A program made the position numbers and the translations under genes. Below are positions 53,958 to 64,000 of a stretch of 64,000 nucleotides of DNA, one piece after another. The DNA is from Pulicaria dysenterica (Eukaryota; Streptophyta; Magnoliopsida; Asterales; Asteraceae). The stretch covers positions 39,739,890 through 39,803,889 of the forward strand of contig OX359292.1 in assembly GCA_947179395.2 (NCBI GenBank). The letters are read 5' to 3'. The notes under the pieces are model-generated. The model made no database searches. It had not been told where the DNA came from and saw only the letters and a list, made by a program, of their open reading frames with translations. Each line of letters opens with the position of its first letter. The first letter of the stretch is position 1.

Positions 53958-55560
53958 TGATATTGGCAGAATTATACATAAAATATATATCTGATATCTG
54001 CCAATATCTGTTTTAAATAAATAAAATATAGCCAAAATGAGCTTTAAATGCTTTCTTATTTTATTCAAGGCTATTTCAGGTAGACAACGGAAAAATGGAT
54101 AAAACGCGTCAAAACGAGAAAACACCGCGCAAAAGGCGAAGATATTCTGAAAAAGCTATTTACGCGGCGCGTACCTTATCTTCTTCCGCGCTGCGGAGAT
54201 TTGTTAAAGGGCCTTACGGCCGCAAGGGATTGCTTGCGACCGCAAGGGACCCCGCCCACCAAAATTCGCGTAACGGTTTTGTCAGACCTCGAGATTGGAC
54301 GTTGGCAGAGAATATTTTGACAAATGGTCCATGCGACCGCATGGGTATGCCATGCGATCGCAAAGCCCCCCGGATCTTGCCTATATAAAGAGCTCTTGGC
54401 AGCTCATTTAGAGACACCAACACCTCCAGAAACCTCCCATACTTCCAAACACCGCTCCAGACGAGTTCAGGTGACTCCATGGGGCCTTCGGGCTGCTCTG
54501 GAGGCTTACTCGCCTCCTATCCATGTAAATACGTAGCTTGTAGTGTAGATTTGTAGTTTTCATAGCTGTAGTTGTTTTTCTGTCTTCGGAAACGAGTTCC
54601 AGCAAGTTTGTACGAGTCGAGATGCTGTCCAGATGTATTTCTACCTTGTATAATACAAACTGGTATTCTCTTTCCTTTATTTTCGCTTCGTTACAATGAA
54701 TCCAAATTGATATAAATATGTAGTTGTTATGCGTAGGATTATATTGTGATGATTTTATTTAAGACTTGTTATTTCTGAAATAATGAAACATTATAATTAG
54801 CTATTTTGTATAAAACTATCAGTTCATGCGGGTATTCGGCATCGTAAGTGTTGAAAAACCATTTGCTTAGGATATCTGTATCCTTATACATATATATACA
54901 AACATACTCATATTTATATGCATTTGCTCATGGACCCACTTGAGGTGTATGATACGTATAAGTCTGGTATGTGTATACAGGGACATTTGCTCATAGACCC
55001 ACTTGAGGTGTTGAACTGATATATTATCTTAATACCTAAATATATATCTTCTTATCGGATGTTGTCAAACAATGGTAATTATCCTGTCTATTATTTCATT
55101 AGGAGATAAATACTAACCTTTTAAGTAAAACGGGATAACACCCGGGAAGCAAGGTTTTATCTAACCGGTGTTTTAATAATACAGGGATTAAATCAGAGTT
55201 ATCTTAAGATTGTTATAAATTGATAAATGATTGGTACCGAATCAACTTTAGAAATCATCTTATATAACCGGATTAGCTAACGTTACTATTAATATTGATT
55301 TAGAGGATTCGTGACTTGGCACTTTCTTTCCTGCTTTATTTACTTTTCCTGCCTAGTATTTAGTTTTATCTTCATCTATCTATCTAACTAGACAGCAGTT
55401 TGGAATAAGAGTAGCCATAGCTTTTACGCTTACCCGTGTTCGATATAAATCATCGGTCTTACCAGCACATCTTGCTACACGCGATGGGTTCTTTGCCCAG
55501 CCGTGCCGTGTGCATTTGTACCGTTGTGAAATCCGGTCCGCACCTAAACGGAACATACCA
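53958..55560 (+). mobile_element. Athila/Tat-like 5' LTR (1603 bp)
   Basis: TGATATTGGCAGAATTATAC...GGAACATACCA. It contains the palindromic words CTTGCGACCGCAAGGG, ATGCGACCGCATG and ATGCGATCGCAAAG (54220-54365), then a TATA box TATATAAA at 54382-54389. Confidence 0.9.
54382..54389 (+). promoter_or_regulatory. TATA box of Athila/Tat-like 5' LTR
   Basis: TATATAAA preceded by a GC-rich palindrome cluster and followed by AGCTCTTGG. The 3' LTR has the same site at 57573-57580. Confidence 0.7.
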
Positions 55561-55565
55561 GATTT

Positions 55566-55583
55566 TTGGCGCCGTTGCCGGGG
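55566..55583 (+). promoter_or_regulatory. Athila/Tat-type primer-binding site
   Basis: TGGCGCCGTTGCCGGGGA lies five bases after the LTR end. It is typical of Athila/Tat/Ogre elements, which do not use initiator tRNA-Met. Confidence 0.85.
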
Positions 55584-57146
55584 AGATTTCTGGTCTCAGA
55601 ATCGAAATTACGATTAATCACGCATATGCTGGCAGTCAGCTCAGCAACAATACCAAAATTTTGATCCGCAAAATAGGGGAGTTCTCTCTACTTCACTTTT
55701 ATCTATTCATGCTTTTGAGTACAATGAGGACATTGTACCATTTTAAGTGTGGGGTAGAGATATCCATATTTCTTGTTAAATTTGTCTAAAATCTCCAAAA
55801 TTTCAAAAATTTTGCAAAATTCTCATAGTTTTAATTTGTAAATTAATTCAAAATTCAAATTTAAATTTTTTCGCATTTATGATTATTTGTATGAAATTTT
55901 TAATTAAATTTATATGAATTCAGATTACATAATAAAGTAAAATTATTCGAGATTTTACGACTTAGCATAAATACAGCCTGTACTTACTTAAATTGAGTGT
56001 TTGAGCCTATCAGTTGTTATCTTTAAACACTGAATTCTTTTGCTGTGAGAATGTATAAATTGCATATATTTCAGAACTTGTTACTGATTTCTTTTCGAAA
56101 CCACCAAAATGAGAACTAGACTATTGCACTGATAGATGCCATCTTTCTTTTTAGAACCCCTTATTTTAAGCCTTTTTCTTTCACCTTAGATAATCTCAAT
56201 TTTAGATTATTTATTTTATTTTATTTTTAACCCTTTTTCAGCGCAATACTCATTTTTAGCATTCGATACCCTAGTTAACCACTTTGAGCCTTAACCTTTC
56301 GTTTCATCACCCATGTTTATCCCATTTTTAGTCTATTTTATTTTTGAGTTCCAGAATTAATTAAACCAATTATATGCTGCTAAGTTTCATTCTGTGTTCC
56401 TATATTCTTCAGTTGTTCATGCACCGATCAGCGGGACATGAAAAGTTAATATCTTTGAGCTATCCGTTGCATACAGATGAACCCAAAAATCCATAAAAAT
56501 TAGAAAATAAGAAAAATGAGAAATTTCAGTTGCCTGACATACCTTTCTTCAGCTATTTTTGAGGTTGTCATACATTGAGTAGTAGTTTTTTCTTCAGTAT
56601 TGCGTGAGTGAATAGCTGTCATTCAGAAGATTCTGATTCCATTACAGCTTGATGAACTGTAATCTCAACAAAAATATTGTGATATTCCTGTTCAATAGTT
56701 CAATAAAAGCAGCTTAGAAAAAAAAATTTAACTTAATCTCTGGAATCTTATTTTTAGCCACTTTTAAAATCCCTTTTTCCTACCTTTAACCCTTAGCCTT
56801 TTACATTTTAACCCCAAAAGTCCTCTTGACAGTTCTAAACTCTCTTGTGGTTTAGATTTGATTTAGATACAAACATATGGTAATATTGCATTTCATGACA
56901 TTTTGTGGATTCACTATATTGATATAAACCTTATACACTTGAGTGATAGAGTGAACCACCTGGTGAGAATGCAAAAGTCGTGTAAATATTTGAATATATT
57001 TTTCCTAACTTAAAATGCTAATATCTGAATCATGTAATTTTGTTAATATTTCTTCTTTAATTATATTTGTTAAAATTTTGAAGATTTGTTTTTGATTATA
57101 TTTACAGTTATGCTTGAGGACAAGCATATCCTAAGTGTGGGGTAAT
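55584..57146 (+). other. Interior of Athila/Tat-like element, non-coding
   Basis: No gag or pol domain in any frame. An AAGTGTGGGGTA word, like the purine tract before the 3' LTR, also occurs internally at 55745-55756. The segment is rich in T-runs and ends with GAGGACAAGCATATCCTAAG before the purine tract. Confidence 0.7.
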
Positions 57147-58767
57147 TGATATTGGCAGAATTATACATAAAATATATATCTGATATCTGCCAATATCTGT
57201 TTTAAATAAATAAAATATAGCCAAAATGAGCTTTAAATGCTTTCTTATTTTATTCAAGGCAATTTCAGGTAGACGATACGGAAAAATGGATAAAACGCGT
57301 CAAAACGAGAAAACACCGCGCAAAAGGCGAAGATATTCTGAAAAAGCTATTTACGCGGCGCGTACCTTATCTTCTTCCCCGCCGCGGAGATTTGTGAAAG
57401 GGCCTTACGGCCGCAAGTGATTGCTTGCGACCGCAAGGGACCCCGCCCACCAAAATTCGCGTAACGGTTTTGTCAGACCTCGAGATTCGACGTTGGCTGA
57501 GAATATTTTGACAAATGGTCCATGCGACCGCATGCGTATGCCATGCGATCGCAAAGCCCCCCGGATCTTGCCTATATAAAGAGCTCTTGGCAGCTCATTT
57601 AGAGAAACCAACACCTCCAAAATCCTCCCATACTTCCAAACACCGCTCCAGACGAGTTCAGGTGACTCCATGGGGCCTTCGGGCTGCTCTGGAGGCTTAC
57701 TCGCCTCCTATCCATGTAAATACGTAGCTTGTAGTGTAGATTTGTAGTTTTCATAGCTGTAGTTGTTTTTCTGTGTTCGGAAACGAGTTCCAGCAAGTTT
57801 GTACGAGTCGAGATGCTGTCCAGATGTATTTCTACCTTGTATAATACAAACTGGTATTCTCTTTCCTTTATTTTCGCTTCGTTACAATGAATCCAAATTG
57901 ATATAAATATGTAGTTGTTATGCGTAGGATTATATTGTGATGATTTTATTTAAGACTTGGTATTTCTAAAATAATGAAACATTATAATTAGCTATTTTGT
58001 ATAAAACTATCAGTTCATGCGGGTATTCGACATCGTAAGTGTTGAAAAACCATTTGCTTAGGATATCTGTATCCTTATACATATATATACAAACATACTC
58101 ATATTTATATGCATTTGCTCATGGACCCACTTGAGGTGTATGATACGTATAAGTCTGGTATGTGTATACAGGGACATTTGCTCACAGACCCACTTAAGGT
58201 GTTGAACTGATATATTATCTTAATACCTAAATATATATCTTCTTACCGGATGTTGACAAACAATGGTAATTATCCTGTCTATTATTTCATTAGGAGATAA
58301 ATACTAACCTTTTAAGTAAAACGGGATAACACCCGGGAAGCAAGGTTTTATCTAACCGGTGTTTTAATAATACAGGGATTAAATCAGAGTTATCTTAAGT
58401 TTGTTATAAATTGATAAATGATTGGTACCAAATCAACTTTAGAAATCATCTTAATAATTCCATTCATTATATAACCGGATTAGCTAACGTTACTATTAAT
58501 ATTGATTTTGAGGATTCGTGACTTGGCACTTTCTTTCCTGCTTTATTTAATTTTCCTGCCTAGTATTTAGTTTTATCTTCATCTATCTATCTAACTAGAC
58601 AGCAGTTTGGAATAAGAGTAGTCATAGCTTTTACGCTTACCCGTGTTCGATATAAATCATCGGTCTTACCAGCACATCTTGCTACACGCGATGGGTTCTC
58701 TGCCCAGCCGTGCCGTGTGCATTTGTACCGTTGTGAAATCCGGTCCGCACCTAAACGGAACATACCA
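57147..58767 (+). mobile_element. Athila/Tat-like 3' LTR (1621 bp)
   Basis: Near-identical to the 5' LTR; the clearest difference is about 15 extra bases near 58450-58465 (ATTCCATTC words). TATA box at 57573-57580. It is followed by GAGTT at 58768-58772. Confidence 0.9.
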
Positions 58768-60246
58768 GAGTTGTAATCTCGGATTACAGTTGGTAAAGTG
58801 TTTACCTGCCTAAAATAGCTCCATGAAGTGATCAGCAGTAAACCCGTCATGGATTGGGGTATTTTGAGGTTCCTAGCCCTTGTTAATATAATTTGTTTTA
58901 TAACAAGTGGGTAATTATTTGACAAGGATTTAATACATCATAACTAACCAAATTCGTACTTTGCTTGTAGATGGCATCTACTAGCAACACCAACACCACC
59001 AATATGTCACTCCGTCCTTTCTTGGAAAAGGAAAAACTCACGGGGCCAAACTTTATGGATTGGCATTGGACTTTGAGAGTTGTCCTATGCCATGAAATGA
59101 AGCTTGAGGTCCTTGAGTCACCTCTTCCGGAAGCTCCTGCTACCAACGCGGCGAGGGTTGTCCGAGAGGCATATGAGAAACGCCTCAAGGACACAAATGA
59201 CGTGACTTGCCTATGCTTACGACCATGAGTCCCGAATTGCAAAGGCAATTCGAGAAAGTGAGTGCGTACGAGATGATATCTCAGCTGAAGGACATGTTCC
59301 AACAGTAGGCAAGACAATAACTCTATGAGTGCGTCAAGGCCTTCATCGGTTGCCAGATGCAGGAAGGCAGCAATGTGAGCTCCCACGCCCATAAGATGAA
59401 GGTTTACGTGGACCAGCTCGAGGAGTTGGTCTTTCCCATGGGGAAGGAGTTGGCGTTGATATCATCCTCCCATCCATGCCTCCCGTATATGGTCCGTTCA
59501 TTATGAACTTCCATATGCATAGTATGGACAAGTCCATTATGGAACTGCATGGCATGCTCAAGACTGCCGAATCCGAGCTTGCCAAGTCAAAGCCCTCCAC
59601 CTCCACTGCCGTCCTTACCATCAACGAGGGTGGCAAGAAGCGGAAGCAGCTCGCTTCGAGCTCCAAGGGCAAGGGGAAATGGAAGGCTAAGGCCAATGGG
59701 CCGAAGCCCAAACCTAACCCAACCTCGGAGCCGAACGGGAAACAAGTGGCTACCGCTGCCACCTCAACGGAAGAGGCAACCCGCTTCTTCTATGGGGAGA
59801 AGGGTCACTACCGGCGTAGTTGCCCCAAGTACATAGAGGAGCTCAAGAAGCTACGAGCTAAAGGTGACGCTGCCTCCACTACGTACATGATTGAACTCCA
59901 TAACACTTCTACTTCTAACGCCTGAGTTTTAGACAGCGGGTGTGGTACTCACGTTTGTAATAATGTGCAGGTACTAAGAAGAAGTAGGGACCTGGATCTC
60001 ATCATGGGAAACAAGGCGGTTGTCCCGGTTGAGAAGATTGGGAGTGTGGAGCTCGCCTTTCCGTCCGGCTTTTCTATTGTTTTAGATAATGCATCTTATT
60101 CTCCCTGCGTGACAAGAAATATTTTATCTTTATATGCTTTGTACGACGATGGATTTGATTTTAAATTTGAGAATGGTAGCATTCTATGTTACAAAGATCA
60201 TGTCTTTTATTTTAAAGCATTTCCATGTCATGGCATATATGAGACA
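58768..60246 (+). pseudogene. Copia-3 leader end, gag and protease start (broken)
   Basis: After the resumed leader, the ATG at 58971 opens gag (SLRPFLEKEKLTGPNFMDWH). The frame shifts near 59215, and TAG/TAA codons occur near 59306-59318. It resumes with IMELHGMLKTAESELAKSK from about 59538 to a stop near 59923. The zinc knuckle reads RFFYGEKGHYRRSC, with the first two Cys lost. Next comes the protease motif VLDSGCGTHVC with GSVELAFPSGF and the segment to FKAFPCHGIYET. Copia-4 then cuts it at 60247. It closely resembles Copia-1 and Copia-2. Confidence 0.88.
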
Positions 60247-61267
60247 TGTTGGATTATGTGCAGAGATAATTAACGGGCATATTGTATCCAATGTTATAAG
60301 AGACTAAAGGGTCACACTGCTACACACCCAATTCAGAACAGTTGGTTTTCACCACAAATCTGTGTGGAAATAATTAATCAGTTAGATTAATTATTAAAGA
60401 GAAAGAGGAAATAATTAATCAGTTAGATTAATTATTAAAGAGAAAAACGAAATAATTAATCAGTAGTATTAATTATTGAAAAGAGAAAAATAAATAATTA
60501 ATCAGTTTGTATTAATTATTAGAAAGGAAATAAATAATAAATAGTTATTTATTATTTAAGGAGAGTTAAATATTAAGTTTTAATATTTAACGGACTAAGT
60601 TAATTAATAGTTAATTAATTAACTAGTAAAGTCCAAGGGGTCAATATGAGAAGAGATGAAAGTTTAATTAAAACCAGTTGGGCTTTTAATTAAACGGGCT
60701 TAGGTCCAAGATAATCCTTATAAATATATGTTAAGCCTTAAGGATTAAGAGAATAATAACACAACATAAGATAAGGATTGAAACCCTAGCCGCCACTCTT
60801 CCCTCTCCCTCGTCGCAACTACCTCTCTCGGTCGACCTCACGATCGACCGTCGCTCTCTCTCTCTCTTGCGGCTCTCTCTCTCGTCGACAATCAAGAAGG
60901 AACGCCAAGTGTGTTTCTCGGTTTGGTGATCGACGCAAGGACACACACACGCAGGCTCAAGCTTTCGAGTTCTTTGAAGCCTTGGTGATCCAGGAGCGGT
61001 CTAGCAGCCAGTTCAATCGGAGGTGCAGTAGTGGTGGACTATCTTTAGCAATCCCAAGTTTTTGTTCAGGTATATTTCTTATAACCTTATCTGTGGATTG
61101 TTTTGCAAGAAACTATGTTGATCAAGTTAGTTTAAAGATCCTAACCCTTTTGGGGTTTAGAGGGTTGTGTTCAATCCAGTTCCACTTTTAGGATTAAACT
61201 AGTGGAATCAAACCTAGGATTGACCAGTTTGTGTCATAAGTGGTTTGGTCAGGTTCAAAACCCTTCA
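60247..61267 (+). mobile_element. Copia-4 5' LTR (1021 bp)
   Basis: TGTTGGATTATGTGCAGAG...AAACCCTTCA. It contains tandem ATTAATCAGTTAGATTAAT-like units (60366-60510), a TATA-like TATAAATATATG at 60719-60730 and (CT)n tracts near 60853-60891. Related to the solo LTR at 25296-26077. Confidence 0.88.
60366..60510. repeat. Tandem AAATAATTAATCAGTTAG-like units
   Basis: Four units of about 45 bp (AAATAATTAATCAGT..ATTAATTATTRAAAAGAG). Each is itself partly palindromic (ATTAAT...ATTAAT). Confidence 0.75.
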
Positions 61268-61268
61268 G

Positions 61269-61281
61269 TGGTATCAGAGCC
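61269..61281 (+). promoter_or_regulatory. Copia-4 primer-binding site
   Basis: TGGTATCAGAGCC follows the LTR end by one base. Confidence 0.88.
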
Positions 61282-63931
61282 TCGACTCTATGATCCATAG
61301 TTTCTAGTTTTATCTGTTTTTAGATTAAGGTTTGATTCTTGATCCCCTACTTGCTCTAGACTTTTTCGAAAATCACCAAGGACAACAAAAACAGTTTGTT
61401 TTTTGTTATCCAGTTTTAAGAAGTTTAATCCTATTAATCAGAAAGTTTAAACAGTTAGTTTAAACGGTTAAAAAGGATTGTGATTTTTGGATAAGAACAA
61501 GTTTTGGATTAAGATAAATTAAACAGTTTGTTTTAATTAATTAAACCTAGTTAATCCATTGTTGGTTTGTTTAATAGTTATATAATCTTCTTCATCTTGT
61601 CCCTTCTCCTTGTAGATTTCGAAAACCATAAGGGATAAAAACAAGTTTTCTGTTTTTATCCAGTTCATAAAAGGTTTGATTTTAACCAGTTAGGTTTAAA
61701 CCAGGTTTGTGTTTAAACGGTTAAAAAGGATAAACCTTTTATCTAAAACTAGATTCTAACAAGTTTTGAACTTTTGTTTAAAAAGGTTGAAATCAAGTTT
61801 TAGAATAATTAATTATTAATAAAACAAGTTTTTGTTGTAATTAATAATTAATAGTTTTTTGGTTTTTTGAAATTAAATCCAGTTTTTTTTAATCAGTATA
61901 TTAAAAACAGTTAGTTTTTAATAGATTAAAAGGGATTTAAAAATATTTCATGTATTAATCGGAAAACGGGAACCGAGATCATCGCCATGTTGGATGGTGA
62001 TAGTTAGCGGCGCTAAGGCCAGTTGGGCCTAGCGGCAGCCGTTAGCGGCGCTAAGGGTCAGGATGGGCTTCGGCCCAAGTGTTTTCAACCCAGGACGCCA
62101 CGGCCCAAAGGGTTTCGACCCAGGTGGTTTCGGCCCAAGGGGGTTCTCGGCCCAATAGGGTCTTGGCCCAGTGGGTCTCTCGGGTTGATGAGAGATTTTG
62201 GCTCAAGATAGTTTTTCCGGATTAATGCGAAAAGATTATTAATTTTAAGTTATAAAATTAATAAAGGTGTTATATAAACTAGTAATATATATATTTTAAT
62301 TAGCTTAGTTAAAATATATATATTTTAGATATTTATTTATTATGGCTAGTTTAAGTCATTTTAAAATAAATTCTAAAAGGAATAAAGTTTATATAATAAG
62401 ATGGAGAATTAAACAAGATAGTTATTTAATTGACCAAAAGTTGTCGGTTTTAAGTTTTTGGAAAACTGGTAATAAAACTCGACATGAGGATTTCATTCTA
62501 GTTTTGAATGAGATCAAGTTTTTTAATTCTTGTTGAAAAACTAGTTTGGTCAAATAAATTAGAAGATCATAATTCTAGTTTTTGGTTAATAGGTATTAAT
62601 CAAAAAGGTAAATGAGAATAGCTTAAACAAATCAGGTTGTGTGCTTTACAGCACAGTTTTTGTTTATTTATTATAACTGCGTGGTTGACTTTTATATATA
62701 TAGTGCTTATATATAAATTGCGTGATTGTGATTCATATAGCTATAGTTTTGCCGACTTAGGACTCGTTTTTCATTTCTTCTTTTATTTTGGTTTTGGGAA
62801 GGCCTGCCTGCCAATTACAATCCCTTTCTTAATTGTAATATTGTACTGGTTAGGGGAGGCCTGCGTGCCACTTACAACCCCATTCAATATTGTATTTGTA
62901 ATAGACTAGTGATAGTTTAGTCCCTCCACCAAAATGGACTCGAAGAAGGCAATCAAGGAAATGGTGTTCTATACGCGAAGCACGGACATTTCGGGGAGGT
63001 GTCAAGGCCAGTGGGAGCAACACATCAAGAAAGGCGAATCCAAGTCATTTCATCCTTAGGTTTGACCTTAGGATTAATTGGCAAAACTATAGGGCTTTAT
63101 CTGCTTATTATTATTATCTTCGTGGTTGTGATTTATTTACTGCTTTTCATATATATATGGGATGTATATACATGCGTGGGATGGTAAATAAAATAGGTTT
63201 AATAACAGGTTGTTATTAAACAGTGAAAAACCACGTTCTATGACAAACTAGAATATGACTTCAGTCTGGTAGTCGTATTAATTAAATTTTTATGAATTTA
63301 AAAGTTTTGTCAAGGTTATAAGTTTGGAACTTATAAAAGCCGTTTTGTGCACCTAGTTCAGGTACACATATAAATCGTATTTTTAAAACAGTTAGTTTTA
63401 AAATGGTTTTTCAAAAACTGGAAAATTAAGTTTTTCATTAAACTTAATTAAAACCCAAGAAAAATCTTAGATCAGTGTGCTACCCACCTAATGGTACACC
63501 TTGACTGTAAAACGGTACTCGGGTGTCGGAAGTGCCCAAACCTTGGGCATCCGGGTTCAAACCATTGCGGGAAAGGGCATGAAAGATTCTGCGATAATCG
63601 GGAGTCTCGGCCAGAATTCATGCTGTCTTAGGTGGTGCGATCTATTTTGGTGATAATCGGGAGTCCCGGCCCAAAAAGCACTAGAGTAGAGTTAAACATA
63701 CTAGACTGGGTCTAAGTGCTCTACGAGGTTCTAGGAGTCGTATTAGTTAGGTATGATTGGTACAGGGTGTTACCTACCAGAAATAGCATGACTTGGCGGG
63801 AAGTGCCCAAACCTTGCGTCAAGTATGTGAAATATGGGTCCTAGGTCTAATATATATTATTTATGGGTTTAATGATATATGATTAGAAAGTTTATCAGCA
63901 ATTACTAATGAAACCGGGTTTTAATTTGTAG
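61282..63931 (+). other. Copia-4 5' leader, non-coding
   Basis: About 2.65 kb without a credible gene. It holds two GTTAGCGGCGCTAAG motifs (62004-62055). Words repeated in pairs include GGAAGTGCCCAAACCTT (63529 and 63800) and GATAATCGGGAGTC (63592 and 63652), the latter like the Copia-1 leader in reverse. The ATG at 63932 is preceded by TTGTAG. Confidence 0.65.
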
Positions 63932-64000
63932 ATGGCAACCAACGTTACCAATACTAATAACCTCTCACTCCGCTCTATCCTTGAGAAGGATAAGCTCACC
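63932..64000 (+). CDS. Copia-4 gag, first 23 codons
   Basis: Starts MATNVTNTNNLSLRSILEKD, like the gag starts of Copia-1, -2 and -3, in which a run of Asn/Thr precedes SLR.xLEKdKLTG. It continues past the window end. The start is supported by position and by the same ATG context in the other three elements. Confidence 0.85.
   Translation, partial: MATNVTNTNNLSLRSILEKDKLT

Larger units (their letters stand above)
53958..58767 (+). mobile_element. Non-autonomous Athila/Tat-like LTR element (4.8 kb)
   Basis: Two LTRs (53958-55560 and 57147-58767) bracket about 1.6 kb of non-coding interior, with an exact GAGTT duplication outside. The primer-binding site TGGCGCCGTTGCCGGGGA (55566 on) and the purine tract AAGTGTGGGGTAA (57133-57145) are those of the Athila/Tat/Ogre branch of Gypsy. 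The interior has no gag or pol, so the element must depend on proteins of a relative. LTR similarity is very high, so the insertion is recent. Confidence 0.9.
60247..64000 (+). mobile_element. Copia-4: Ty1/Copia element running out of the window
   Basis: The LTR (60247-61267), primer-binding site (61269-61281), a 2.6-kb leader and the first 23 gag codons are in view. It inserted into the protease region of Copia-3 after AGACA (60242-60246); the other duplication would lie beyond 64000. The visible part shows no obvious damage, so it may be the most intact Copia here. Confidence 0.85.

Noticed and set aside
54095..54605. Open frames in the Athila/Tat-like LTR on both strands (also 57226-57796)
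   Set aside because: They cover the LTR promoter and palindrome cluster; conservation follows from LTR identity.
62023..62211. Plus-strand frame rich in Arg/Pro (62 codons)
   Set aside because: It is built from repeated CGGCCCAAG words in the Copia-4 leader and has no domain.
1..64000. tRNA or rRNA genes, prokaryotic-type defence systems
   Set aside because: None was seen. The only tRNA-related sequences are retroelement primer-binding sites.

Overview
The window looks like a transposon-dense stretch of a eudicot nuclear genome. It is AT-rich, contains one ordinary host gene with GT-AG introns, and otherwise holds nested LTR retrotransposons, a LINE, hAT- and Mutator-like DNA elements, MITEs and microsatellites. 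The style of the repeats suggests an Asteraceae genome, but that is an impression from family resemblance, not something shown by the sequence. No tRNA, rRNA, CRISPR or prokaryotic gene was seen.

Region 1 (1-32,200) is a nest of retroelements. A minus-strand LINE (endonuclease plus N-terminal RT, 30411-32170) is the apparent outer target. A Gypsy-type LTR sits in it as two halves (1176-2488 and 29719-30410) bounded by the duplication TGGCT. Inside that LTR lies a minus-strand Copia element (Copia-1, 2489-19542). Its integrase region is split by a three-LTR Tekay/Del-like Gypsy element (6408-15538, target duplication TGTGG). A plus-strand Copia array (Copia-2, 19543-29718) follows, with two LTRs plus a truncated extra copy of its 3' end, and is itself interrupted by a solo Copia LTR (25296-26077, duplication AGATC).

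Region 2 (32,200-34,448) is intergenic: an (AT)n tract, an acidic hypothetical reading frame, a probable Helitron 3' end and a MITE-like repeat.

Region 3 (34,449-48,119, minus strand) is the one apparently intact host gene. It is a ten-exon RanBPM/RanBP9-type SPRY-LisH-CTLH-CRA protein of 476 residues, expected to be a subunit of the GID/CTLH E3 ubiquitin ligase. Its first intron is about 8.5 kb because it took up an old Gypsy element (39514-47323). That element in turn received a three-LTR TRIM-like element (41593-44285, duplication CCTTT) and a hAT element (45836-46638, duplication CTACAGAT).

Region 4 (48,120-53,063) is upstream sequence with a non-autonomous Mutator-like element (9-bp duplication TATTTTATA), a hAT-like MITE nested in it (8-bp duplication ATTATTAT), a second partial Mutator-like copy, and a pyrimidine-rich tandem repeat.

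Region 5 (53,064-64,000) is a decayed plus-strand Copia element (Copia-3). It is split by a young non-autonomous Athila/Tat-like LTR element (53958-58767, duplication GAGTT) and cut on the right by another plus-strand Copia element (Copia-4) that runs off the window just after its gag start.

Two patterns cut across the families. Three (possibly four) families show LTR-internal-LTR-internal-LTR arrays instead of simple two-LTR elements. Three unrelated LTR families carry clusters of GC-rich near-palindromes of about 12-15 bp in otherwise AT-rich DNA.
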